64,000 nucleotides of DNA, taken from positions 1 through 64,000 of the forward strand of contig CAZYXG010000001.1 of the NCBI GenBank assembly GCA_964650885.1. Reading direction: 5' to 3'. A program made the position numbers and the translations under genes. This document shows, piece by piece, positions 56,219 through 64,000 of this stretch; position 1 is the stretch's first letter, and every line of letters begins with the position of its first letter. This DNA is from JAPLFM01 sp964650885. Lineage in GTDB: Bacteria; Bacteroidota; Ignavibacteria; Kapaibacteriales; UBA2268. The notes beneath the pieces are model-generated. The model saw nothing but the letters and a program-made list of their open reading frames with translations, was not told the DNA's origin and did no database searches.

Positions 56219-56704
56219 TTAATATAAGTCATCCGAATCTTCATCTTTTTCAGCTTCGGCTTTAATTTTCTCTATTTTTTCTTCTTCAAGCTTTTCTTTA
56301 ATTATAAAGAATAACGAACTTTGGAAATCTTCTGCACTTTTCAATGCACAAGGAGGAACATTATAAAGAAGATAACTTGTTGAATTTGATGTTTTGCAAG
56401 GTTTCCCTTTTTGCAAAATTTTTATAGCAACTCTGCCTTCATATCTGTTTGCATTTTTGGTGCAAGTCAGCACATTGAAAATGAATTTCATTTTGTGCAG
56501 ATATTCAGGTTTAGTTTTTACTTTGTAAATACTAGGTTTTCCGAAATCGGAAGTAAGTTTCCATTCTTCCAAAACTTCTTTAGTTTCGGAATCGAATATT
56601 TTAAAATCGCCACCAGCAATGAACTCATCGTCCGCTGTGAGTGTGATTACGATTTGCCCCAAATCGGGCTCAAGAAAACAATATTTAGTAGACGTATTTG
56701 ACAT
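56219..56704 (-). CDS. Uncharacterised protein with charged C-terminus
   Basis: 161 aa from ATG 56704. The first 125 residues are strand-rich with three dispersed Cys and a TSNSTSYLLYNVPPCA segment. The end is a Glu/Lys helix and an acidic tail (DEDSDDLY). No family was recognised. It lies upstream of etfB in the same direction and may share its transcript, but nothing links it functionally. Confidence 0.65.
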   Translation of the reverse strand: MSNTSTKYCFLEPDLGQIVITLTADDEFIAGGDFKIFDSETKEVLEEWKLTSDFGKPSIYKVKTKPEYLHKMKFIFNVLTCTKNANRYEGRVAIKILQKGKPCKTSNSTSYLLYNVPPCALKSAEDFQSSLFFIIKEKLEEEKIEKIKAEAEKDEDSDDLY

Positions 56705-56760
56705 AAATCGCAAAATATAGTATTTATGTTATAAATTTTAAACAATTTATTTAGAAGCTA

Positions 56761-59679
56761 TTAAGCTACTACACTTTTTTGAATTTTCAATTCTTCTTTC
56801 AGATAAAAACCTGTAATACTTTTTTTGACTTTCGTCACTTCCGATGGAGTTCCTTCAGCAATAATTTCACCACCACCGCTACCTCCAAGAGGTCCAAGAT
56901 CAATCACCCAATCAGCAGCTTTGATAATATCAAGATTATGTTCGATTACAAGTACAGTATTTCCTTTATCCACAAGCTCTTGCATAATTCTATTAAGAAG
57001 TCTTATATCTTCAAAATGAAGTCCAGTAGTAGGTTCATCTAATAGATATAATGTTTTGCCTGTGCTACGTTTAGAAAGTTCTGTTGCAAGTTTCACTCGC
57101 TGAGCTTCTCCACCAGAAAGAGTTGGAGATTGTTGCCCTAAAGTAATATACCCCAAACCAACATCATTCAAAGTATTGATTTTTTGAAATAATGATGGAA
57201 TATCTCTGAAAAATTCAAGTGCTTCTTCAACAGTCATATCAAGAACATCAGCAATTGATTTCCCTTTGTAAAGCACAGTTAAAGTTTCTTGGTTATAACG
57301 TTTTCCATCGCAAATTTCACAATTTACAAACACATCTGGCAAGAAGTTCATTTCTATTTTCTTCATACCCGCACCTTCGCAATCTTCGCATCTACCTCCT
57401 TTCACATTGAAAGAAAAGCGACCAGTTTTGTAACCACGAATTTTTGATTCTGGGAGCATTGCGAAATAATCACGTATCAAGGTGAACATACCAGTATAAG
57501 TAGAAGGATTAGAGCGTGGGGTACGTCCAATTGGTGACTGATCTATTTCAATCACTTTATCAATATTATCCAAGCCATCTATTGATTCATAAGGCAAAGC
57601 ATTTGTTTGACCACGGAAGAAAAATTTAGACAGAATTGGGTATAGTGTATCATTTATTAAACTTGACTTACCCGAACCACTAAGTCCAGTAACTACAGTA
57701 AGTTTGCCAAGTGGTAAATGCAAATCTACACATTGAAGATTATTACCTGTGCAGCCATAAAGTGAAAGTGATTTGCCACTTCCTTCACGCTCTTTAGAAA
57801 CAAATTCTTCTTGCTTTTCGCCAAGTAAATATCGTGCGGTCAATGAAGCATCAATTTCTGATTTTTTTAAAGATTTTAGTTTGCTTGGGTCTGCCATTAA
57901 TATTATTTCACCACCGTGAATTCCAGCTCCAGGACCCATATCAATGAATAAATCACACGCTTCAATCATTGCTTTATCGTGTTCGACAACAATTAGTGTA
58001 TTACCTAAGTCTCTAAGATTTTTTAGAGAGTTAATTAATTTATCATTGTCGTGTTGGTGAAGTCCGATTGATGGCTCGTCCAATACGTACATAACACCGA
58101 CTAACTTGCTTCCAATTTGTGATGCTAAACGAATACGTTGGGATTCTCCACCAGATAGAGAACGAGCAGTTCTATTTAATGATAAATAGCCAAGTCCTAC
58201 ATTCTCTAAAAACTCTAATCTATCATAAATTTCTTTAAGTACAAGAGTTGCTATTGTTTGGTCTCGTTTTGAAAGCTTTTTATTTAGGTCTTTGAAGTAA
58301 ACATAAGCCAAATCTATATTTAGCTGTGTTAAATTAGAGATATGTTTTCCATCAATTAACACATTTAAGCTTTGTTTATTCAATCGTCCGCCATCGCATT
58401 CGTGGCAAAGCTTAGAAATCATAGCTTCTTCGTATTTATTTCGTCCAGCTGCAGTAGAAGACTTATGCAAATGATTTAAAGTGGGAATTACACCAATATA
58501 TTTATGTTTGAATTTAAGTTCTGTACCATTATCCAACTTATAGCCAATTGATAGTTCTTCTTCTTTAAGTCCATACATTATGATTTCCCATACTTTTTTA
58601 GGGATTTTAGCAATAGGTGTTTTTATATCAATTTCAAATAACTTCATCAAATTTTCAATTTGAGTATAAAGCCAGTTAGCTTTGCTATTTTCTACAAAGA
58701 GAATTCCATTATCGGCAATTGAAATAGTATCGTCTTTAACAAGTAATTCATATTCAAAATCATATACTTCACCAATTCCATTGCAATCTTTACAAGCACC
58801 AAAAGGGGAATTGAATGAGAAATTATTAGGTGCAAGAATATCATAAGCTTTATGGCAACTTGGACAAGAATAGTTCGATGAATATAGTACTGGAATCCAA
58901 AAGTCTTCACGAGAACCAACTTTTTCAAGGAATAATGTCATAGTGCCTTCGCCTTTATCCAAAGCTAAAGCACTTGATTCCCTAATTCTTTGCTTACTAT
59001 CTTCATTGATAAAGATTTTATCTATGACAAGTTCGACATTATGAATTTGGAAACGAGGTAATTGCATACCAGGAACAAGTTCTTTTACTAGACCATCAAT
59101 ACGTACTTTGGAATAGCCTTGCTTGATTAACTGCTCGAATAGTTCTCTATAATGACCTTTTCTTCCTTTTACAATAGGAGCAAGGATTAATGCACGCTGT
59201 CCATTATATTTTTCATAAATATTATCAATAATTTGGTCTAAGGTTTTCTTTTCAACAGGTATATTGCAGTTGGTGCAATATTGAACTCCAATTTTCGCAT
59301 AAAGCAAACGCAAGTAATCGTAAATCTCTGTTACTGTCCCAACGGTAGAGCGGGGATTTGAACCAAGAGTTTTTTGTTCAATTGAAATAGATGGAGAAAG
59401 TCCTTCAACTAAGTCCACATCAGGTTTTTTCAAGCCGCCTATAAAGTTTTTAGCATAAGAAGAAAGACACTCAATATACCTACGCTGACCTTCGGCATAG
59501 AGTGTATCGAAAGCAAGACTAGATTTGCCAGAACCAGACAGTCCTGTGAAAACAATAAACTTATCACGTGGAATTGTTAAATTGATATTCTTTAGATTAT
59601 GTTCTCTAGCTCCAAGAACTCGTATATCTTTTATTTCTTCTTCAACTTGAATTTCTGGACTTGTAACTTTCTTTGACAT
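56761..59679 (-). CDS. uvrA: Excinuclease ABC subunit A
   Basis: 972 aa damage-recognition ATPase of nucleotide excision repair. Walker A GLSGSGKSS occurs twice (near 46 and 672). The first zinc finger is CPSCHKAYD...CKDC; the second is CEDCEGAG...CEIC. Signature motifs SLSGGESQRIRLASQIG and TLSGGEAQRVKLATELS are complete, with the D-loop regions VLDEPSIGLHQ and LLDEPTTGLHF. Full length. Confidence 0.97.
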   Translation of the reverse strand: MSKKVTSPEIQVEEEIKDIRVLGAREHNLKNINLTIPRDKFIVFTGLSGSGKSSLAFDTLYAEGQRRYIECLSSYAKNFIGGLKKPDVDLVEGLSPSISIEQKTLGSNPRSTVGTVTEIYDYLRLLYAKIGVQYCTNCNIPVEKKTLDQIIDNIYEKYNGQRALILAPIVKGRKGHYRELFEQLIKQGYSKVRIDGLVKELVPGMQLPRFQIHNVELVIDKIFINEDSKQRIRESSALALDKGEGTMTLFLEKVGSREDFWIPVLYSSNYSCPSCHKAYDILAPNNFSFNSPFGACKDCNGIGEVYDFEYELLVKDDTISIADNGILFVENSKANWLYTQIENLMKLFEIDIKTPIAKIPKKVWEIIMYGLKEEELSIGYKLDNGTELKFKHKYIGVIPTLNHLHKSSTAAGRNKYEEAMISKLCHECDGGRLNKQSLNVLIDGKHISNLTQLNIDLAYVYFKDLNKKLSKRDQTIATLVLKEIYDRLEFLENVGLGYLSLNRTARSLSGGESQRIRLASQIGSKLVGVMYVLDEPSIGLHQHDNDKLINSLKNLRDLGNTLIVVEHDKAMIEACDLFIDMGPGAGIHGGEIILMADPSKLKSLKKSEIDASLTARYLLGEKQEEFVSKEREGSGKSLSLYGCTGNNLQCVDLHLPLGKLTVVTGLSGSGKSSLINDTLYPILSKFFFRGQTNALPYESIDGLDNIDKVIEIDQSPIGRTPRSNPSTYTGMFTLIRDYFAMLPESKIRGYKTGRFSFNVKGGRCEDCEGAGMKKIEMNFLPDVFVNCEICDGKRYNQETLTVLYKGKSIADVLDMTVEEALEFFRDIPSLFQKINTLNDVGLGYITLGQQSPTLSGGEAQRVKLATELSKRSTGKTLYLLDEPTTGLHFEDIRLLNRIMQELVDKGNTVLVIEHNLDIIKAADWVIDLGPLGGSGGGEIIAEGTPSEVTKVKKSITGFYLKEELKIQKSVVA

Positions 59680-59746
59680 TAAATCTCTATTTAAAAATTT
59701 TCTATTTGACGTATAAAATCAAATTAAATTAGATGGCAATGAAAAA

Positions 59747-59797
59747 TTCTTTTAGCTAATTCCTAAAATTCTTTTAGTTAATGCCTAAAATTCTTTT
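59747..59797. repeat. 22-bp tandem repeat at the 3' end of the GT4 gene
   Basis: Two copies of a 22-base unit (59747-59768 and 59769-59790; differences at two positions) and a third partial copy. On the minus strand it repeats the last codons of the gene, reading RILGIN-stop-K-RILGIS-stop. Probably a recent duplication of the gene end. Confidence 0.7.
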
Positions 59798-60982
59798 GTA
59801 TTCCTCTATAATTACTTTAGACATTTTTTCCATAGAGTATTCTTTTTTAATTAATTCTCTTCCTTGTTTTGCTGCTTGAGATGCTTTTTCGTCATAGTTT
59901 AGCAGGTCTAAACACATCTTTGCAAATTCTTCTTTGTCATCGGCAATGTAGAGTCCTTCTTTTTCTGTTGCATTGATTCCTTCGGCTGCTATGCTTGTGG
60001 AAACTACAGGAGTGCCAGCTGAAAGAGATTCTAAAATTTTAATTCTTATTCCACTACCTACAAATAATGGAGATATTGTTAAACTAGATTTTGCAATTTC
60101 AGAGACAACATCGCTTACATAACCTAGAACTTCTACATTTAGGTGTTTATATTTAGAGAGAATTTCGGGCGGAGTTGTGCCAATTATTTTGAGTTTTGTG
60201 TGCGGTATTACTTTTAGAATCTTTGGCATCACGTTTTCTATAAACCATATCAAACCAGTTACATTATGTACCCATTTATAATTTGATGCAATGACAATCT
60301 CATGTTTATTTTTCTTAATGTTGTTATTTTTCCAGAGTTCTGTATCTACACCTCCTTTTGCTAAAACAAGATTTGCATCTGGGGATAATTCTTTTGCTCT
60401 ATCTAAATCTACTTGTGTGATTGGAAAACAAACATCTAATTTAGGAAAGAGACTCGTTTCTTCATATTTGAGTAAATTTGCTTGATCTTTGATATAAAAG
60501 TATTGAAGTTTATCTTTCCAATTACCTTTTTTCAATTCATCGGCATAGCGTTGCCAAATCATATATTCAATATTATGTAATCGTAAACCAACTGGTATTC
60601 CGTACTTTTCTTTGATATATACCCCAAGCTGACCTATAGCCGAGTGGTCGCAATGGATAATATCGAAATTACCATTTTCAATTATATTATCAATTTTATC
60701 AAAAACAGATTGGTTTATATATTTTGAGAAATATATAGAATTAGAAACAAACAGCGATTTGAAAATTCGTAAAGGTGTATTTTCTAAATTATGCTTTAGA
60801 ATTATGACTTCACCATATTTCGATGCTTCCAAAAGATGTTTCTTTTCAATTTCTTTGTCGGAATAGCAAAGAAAGGTAACTTCATTATTGAGAGATAAAT
60901 TTTTGAATATATTGGAAATACCAATTTTACCACCATCGGAAGCTGGGAAAGGAAATTGGGGCGATATTTGTAAAATTCTCAT
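59774..60982 (-). CDS. GT4-type glycosyltransferase
   Basis: 402 aa from ATG 60982, which avoids overlap with the GT2 gene (ends 60990); an extended start at 61027 would overlap. The N-terminal Rossmann domain begins MRILQISPQFPFPASDGGK. The C-terminal GT-B domain has VIASNYKWVHNVTGLIWFI, the LGYVSDVVSEIAKSSLTISPLFVGSGIRIKILE donor site and SAGTPVVSTSIAAEGI. It likely builds surface polysaccharide with the adjacent GT2 enzyme. Confidence 0.9.
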   Translation of the reverse strand: MRILQISPQFPFPASDGGKIGISNIFKNLSLNNEVTFLCYSDKEIEKKHLLEASKYGEVIILKHNLENTPLRIFKSLFVSNSIYFSKYINQSVFDKIDNIIENGNFDIIHCDHSAIGQLGVYIKEKYGIPVGLRLHNIEYMIWQRYADELKKGNWKDKLQYFYIKDQANLLKYEETSLFPKLDVCFPITQVDLDRAKELSPDANLVLAKGGVDTELWKNNNIKKNKHEIVIASNYKWVHNVTGLIWFIENVMPKILKVIPHTKLKIIGTTPPEILSKYKHLNVEVLGYVSDVVSEIAKSSLTISPLFVGSGIRIKILESLSAGTPVVSTSIAAEGINATEKEGLYIADDKEEFAKMCLDLLNYDEKASQAAKQGRELIKKEYSMEKMSKVIIEEYKRILGIN

Positions 60983-60989
60983 AAACACT

Positions 60990-61922
60990 TTATTTAGAAT
61001 TGAATTTGTTTTTGAATAAGTTAGCAAACATTTTAGCTTCGCTTTTTAGAATACTTGTGCCTAAAGTAATTTCATATACTTTATCGATAGGCACTGGTTT
61101 TCTTTCAGTTCTAATAGTTCTAAATATAGTGCTTAAATTTGTTGATAGTGCTTCAATATGATATAATGGGTTCAAAGTAACGCTAAAACTCATTAAAAGT
61201 TGAGAAAGAAAAATAACTACAGTGCGGCCAAGTGCTAAATGCAAAGGAAAATATTTCCAAGTGTATCGGAGTAACTGCGAAGTTAATTTTATCCATCGTT
61301 CTATCTTTGGTCTATCGTATGAGCTAGAGAAATGATGAGTAATTATATTAGGAAAATATCGAACATTAAACCCAGCAAGAATAGCACGAGTACAAAAATC
61401 AAGTTCTTCATGTCCAAATTGCCAAAATCCACCAATTTTATTGAAAACAGATTTACGAATAGCACTTCCAGGACCTGTCAAAGTATATGATTTATAACCA
61501 TTGTGGGGAACATTTGCTTTATCGTGGGGCAAAGGGTAGTAATCACGTATTCTAAAGTTTGCTTTGGGATATACTTCTTCAGAAGCAATAATATCAACAT
61601 CAGTATTTTCAGAGAAAATTTTGTTCACTAAAAAAAATGTATTCTCGTCTGCTGGGTAGGAATCACTGTCAGTACGCCAAATGATATCGCCCGTACTTAC
61701 TGTAACGCCTATATTTTGTGCTAAAATATCAATATTGTCGGGCAGATAATGGTAAATTATATTAGGGAAATTTACTTTAATTGCTTCGCCAGTGCCATCT
61801 GTGGAATTGTTATCTATCACGATAATTTCAAAATCATCGTATATTTGTTTTAAGAAATTTGAAATAGTGAAGCAAACATCATCTTTTCTATTTCGAGTAG
61901 CTATGACAACACTAATTTTCAT
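60990..61922 (-). CDS. GT2-type glycosyltransferase
   Basis: 310 aa GT-A enzyme. ISVVIATRNRKDDV starts the nucleotide-binding domain, IIVIDNNSTDGT follows, and RTDSDSYPAD provides the metal-binding acidic residues. The LTGPGSAIRKSVFNKIGGF region and GHEELDFCTRAILAGF complete the acceptor site. A hydrophobic stretch near 215-245 may dip into the membrane. The first gene of the pair with the GT4 enzyme, 7 bases apart. Confidence 0.9.
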   Translation of the reverse strand: MKISVVIATRNRKDDVCFTISNFLKQIYDDFEIIVIDNNSTDGTGEAIKVNFPNIIYHYLPDNIDILAQNIGVTVSTGDIIWRTDSDSYPADENTFFLVNKIFSENTDVDIIASEEVYPKANFRIRDYYPLPHDKANVPHNGYKSYTLTGPGSAIRKSVFNKIGGFWQFGHEELDFCTRAILAGFNVRYFPNIITHHFSSSYDRPKIERWIKLTSQLLRYTWKYFPLHLALGRTVVIFLSQLLMSFSVTLNPLYHIEALSTNLSTIFRTIRTERKPVPIDKVYEITLGTSILKSEAKMFANLFKNKFNSK

Positions 61923-61980
61923 TAATTGTAATTTTGTTGGAAATATTTATTCTAAAATATTAATTTGTAACTAAAAATCA

Positions 61981-63018
61981 ATGTTAATTCCGAATAGAAA
62001 TAAAGAACATAAGAACGAAATTAAGAAACCAACTTTGCCATTAATCATTTTGGCTTCGATATGTGTAATTGGCACAATAGGTTATAAAATTTTGTGGGCT
62101 GATTATAATGCAACCTGGATGGAAGCTTTTTATATGACGTTTATAACTATTTCAACAACTGGTTATAGAGAAGTGCACCCTGTAAATAATCAAATTATGA
62201 TTTTTACTATAATTGTTTCCACTTTAGGTATATCTAGTTTGTTTTATATGTTCAGTATCTTGATGGAGAATTTATTTGTCTATCAGTTTTCTGAAACCAG
62301 CATTATGAAAAGGAGATTAAAAGCTGTGAATAGAATGGAAAATCATATAATTTTAGTAGGTTTTGGAAGGGTAGGTCGTATTGTAGCCGATGAATTGCAG
62401 GCATCTGGCGAAAAATTTGTGATTATTGATAATGACTTAAAAGTCAGTAAGGAAATTGTTGATAAGCATGATTGGCTAACATTTGAAGCCGATGCCTCTG
62501 ACAATGAAGTTTTGAAACTTGCTGGAATTGAAAGAGCAAAATCAATTATTGTAGCTACATCTAATCCAGCAATTACAGTATTTGTAGTCCTTTCAGCAAG
62601 AGAATTGAACAAATCTATATTCATTGTGGCTAGAGCCGATGAGGATAATGCTATAAGTAAATTGGAAATAGCTGGTGCAAACCGAATTATTAACCCATAC
62701 TCTACCGGTGGTCATAGACTTGCCAGTATTGCATTAAATCAGCATGTTATTGATTTTATTGATACAACCTTTAGTACAAAATCAGTTTCTCTAAAAATAG
62801 AGCGGTATAGATTAGATGAGAATACAAAATACAATAATAAACTATTGAAAGATATAGATATTAGAAAGCATACTGGCGTTACAGTGATTGGTATAATTAG
62901 TGGTGATGATATCAAACTAAGTCCAGATGCAAATACACTTGTTTATGCTTGCGATGAATTGGTTGCTATTGGCACAAAAGAACAATTAATTAAATTTAAT
63001 AACTTCCTAAAAGATTAA
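61981..63018 (+). CDS. Two-TM potassium channel with RCK (TrkA-N/TrkA-C) domains
   Basis: 345 aa. TM1 is about 18-39, the pore loop 48-66, TM2 about 71-95. The filter reads TTGYREV (59-65), where K+ channels normally have TVGYG; the last Gly is Arg63. The RCK domain starts HIILVGFGRVGRIVADEL (near 122), with ASNVVVATSNPAI-like IIVATSNPAITVFVV and a TrkA-C end. It should conduct K+ under ligand control from the cytoplasm. The filter variant may alter selectivity. Its stop overlaps the convergent HAD gene by 12 bases. Confidence 0.85.
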   Translation: MLIPNRNKEHKNEIKKPTLPLIILASICVIGTIGYKILWADYNATWMEAFYMTFITISTTGYREVHPVNNQIMIFTIIVSTLGISSLFYMFSILMENLFVYQFSETSIMKRRLKAVNRMENHIILVGFGRVGRIVADELQASGEKFVIIDNDLKVSKEIVDKHDWLTFEADASDNEVLKLAGIERAKSIIVATSNPAITVFVVLSARELNKSIFIVARADEDNAISKLEIAGANRIINPYSTGGHRLASIALNQHVIDFIDTTFSTKSVSLKIERYRLDENTKYNNKLLKDIDIRKHTGVTVIGIISGDDIKLSPDANTLVYACDELVAIGTKEQLIKFNNFLKD

Positions 63019-63753
63019 AGAGTTAAGTAAAAGATTCCTAACTTCATTCCAAGAATGTAATTCAAAATCTGCTGCTGTTATTTCAGGATTGTCTAAATTT
63101 ATTTTGTTATTTTTATCTGCTAAAAATCGAATAGCGTGCATTCCTTGATTTTTAGCTCCAATAACATCTGTACTTTCTATATCGCCAATGTGTATTGCAT
63201 TTTTAGCATATGTATTAAGTGATTTTAAAGGTGCTTGAAATGCTATTTTGTGAGGTTTTGCCACACCAGTTTCATTTGAGAAGCTGAAACTATCGAAGTA
63301 ATCCAATAGCCCGTCATTTTTTATTATTTGCCTTAATATGCTACCTGGTGAAAAGCCTGTATCTGAAATTAGTGCTATTTTGAAATGTTTATTAAGTTCT
63401 ATAACAGTATCTTTTGCATCTTCAAGCAAAACTGGTGGGTGCTTTGCCACTGAATTTATAAATACATTAGTCACATATTCAATGTCAGATTCTATGTGCT
63501 TGAAACCCAAATTAGAAAACAAATGAGTTACGCATTCTTTTGCGTTTGGTGTGCGATGGTTGATTTTCCAATGGTGACCAAAATATCGCCAAGTTTCTGA
63601 AATAGCAGTCCCTATTTCTTTATCAGTAAGAAATTTATTGTATTTACTTGCAATTTCAATTAATGAATTATTTCTATATTCATCACGTTGTTCATTATTT
63701 GAGGAATCGTAAAGCGTATTCCAAAAGTCTATTGTTACTAATTTTATTTTCAT
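63007..63753 (-). CDS. HAD-family hydrolase
   Basis: 248 aa phosphatase-like protein. Motif I is IDFWNTLYD with nucleophile D9, motif II IALISDTGFSPG, motif III K near GVAKPHKIAF and motif IV IHIGDIESTDVIGAKNQGM. The cap is helical (type C1). Substrate unknown. Its ATG overlaps the nth stop (ATGA), so nth and this gene are translated together. Confidence 0.88.
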   Translation of the reverse strand: MKIKLVTIDFWNTLYDSSNNEQRDEYRNNSLIEIASKYNKFLTDKEIGTAISETWRYFGHHWKINHRTPNAKECVTHLFSNLGFKHIESDIEYVTNVFINSVAKHPPVLLEDAKDTVIELNKHFKIALISDTGFSPGSILRQIIKNDGLLDYFDSFSFSNETGVAKPHKIAFQAPLKSLNTYAKNAIHIGDIESTDVIGAKNQGMHAIRFLADKNNKINLDNPEITAADFELHSWNEVRNLLLNSLIF

Positions 63754-64000
63754 TTCTTAATTATGTTAATTTCCGAACTTGAGCAAATTTGATTTACTGT
63801 GCAAACTGCACATTGCGGTCTGCGAGCTATACAAGTATTGCGACCATGGTTTATGAAATAATGAGTGAAAGTAACCCATCTATCTTTTGGAATAATTTTC
63901 ATTAATTCAAATTCTATCTTGACTGCATCGGTAGTATCGACTATTCCAAGTTTGTTGGAAATTCTAATTACATGGGTGTCAACTACGATGCCTGGGGTAT
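63750..64000 (-). CDS. nth: Endonuclease III, C-terminal part (continues past the window edge)
   Basis: 83 codons of the C-terminus are visible. GIVVDTHVIRISNKLG contains the HhH-GPD catalytic Asp. The four-Cys 4Fe-4S loop has the exact C-x6-C-x2-C-x5-C spacing (CIARRPQCAVCTVNQIC). It removes oxidised pyrimidines in base excision repair. The TGA stop overlaps the HAD gene start. Confidence 0.93.
   Translation of the reverse strand, partial: TPGIVVDTHVIRISNKLGIVDTTDAVKIEFELMKIIPKDRWVTFTHYFINHGRNTCIARRPQCAVCTVNQICSSSEINIIKK

Overview
The window is a strongly AT-rich, gene-dense piece of chromosome from a Gram-negative bacterium of the Bacteroidota/Chlorobiota (FCB) group. A Kapabacteria/Ignavibacteria-like lineage is my best guess; I could not run a phylogeny. 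The evidence is lipid A genes (lpxB, lpxK), a TonB-dependent receptor, an OmpA protein with PD40 repeats, a type IX secretion-like C-terminal tail, a PorW/SprE-like TPR lipoprotein, DUF5522 and DUF6660 small proteins, a CzcA-TolC fusion, and promoters with the Bacteroidota-type TAnnTTTG box (best before the initiator tRNA gene). Most of the window is ordinary core genome. I see no phage, transposon, CRISPR array or obvious defence island.

Layout. 1-2.8 kb: a DUF4412-like gene (cut by the window edge) and 3-hydroxybutyryl-CoA dehydrogenase, divergent from an AcuI/YhdH-type reductase and an RdgB-type NTP pyrophosphatase. 2.8-14.3 kb: a long leftward operon with a DUF6660 Cys-rich protein, a CzcA-TolC fusion, a CzcB adaptor, a SulP transporter and a large FAD/Fe-S 2-hydroxyacid dehydrogenase, followed by a receiver-histidine kinase. 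14.3-18.8 kb: carAB, preceded by a leader that looks like a transcription attenuator. 18.9-26.5 kb: cell-envelope genes (LRR/TPR protein, coiled-coil barrel, lipocalin-like, PD40-OmpA, lipoprotein, TonB receptor). 26.5-34.5 kb: DUF5522, a lipoprotein, mtgA, mutS, a secreted protein with a T9SS-like tail, and an AddA-like helicase-nuclease.

34.6-46.2 kb: initiator tRNA-Met, a 350-base region without genes, leuS, a truncated cutA, a 3-TM membrane protein, a TPR lipoprotein, a PAS histidine kinase, a TerB-like protein and dnaE. 46.3-53.2 kb: a tightly overlapping operon lpxB - DUF374 acyltransferase - lpxK - C26 peptidase lipoprotein, then an M23-like protein, facing a HhH/outer-membrane protein and its partner barrel. 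53.4 kb: a scaffold gap of 100 N flanked by an identical 55-base sequence, almost certainly an assembly artefact. 53.7-64 kb: a CAU tRNA, a bifunctional nuclease, etfAB, an unknown acidic-tailed protein, uvrA, two glycosyltransferases, a K+ channel with an RCK domain, a HAD hydrolase and the end of nth.

Metabolically, Hbd, the AcuI-like reductase, ETF and the FAD/Fe-S hydroxyacid dehydrogenase fit an organism that oxidises fatty or organic acids. mutS, uvrA, nth, the AddA-like nuclease and rdgB form a scattered DNA-repair set. The items most worth a second look are the carAB leader, the non-standard start of the DUF6660 gene, the SulP-dehydrogenase coupling, the HhH-barrel pair and the M23-like protein lacking one catalytic His.
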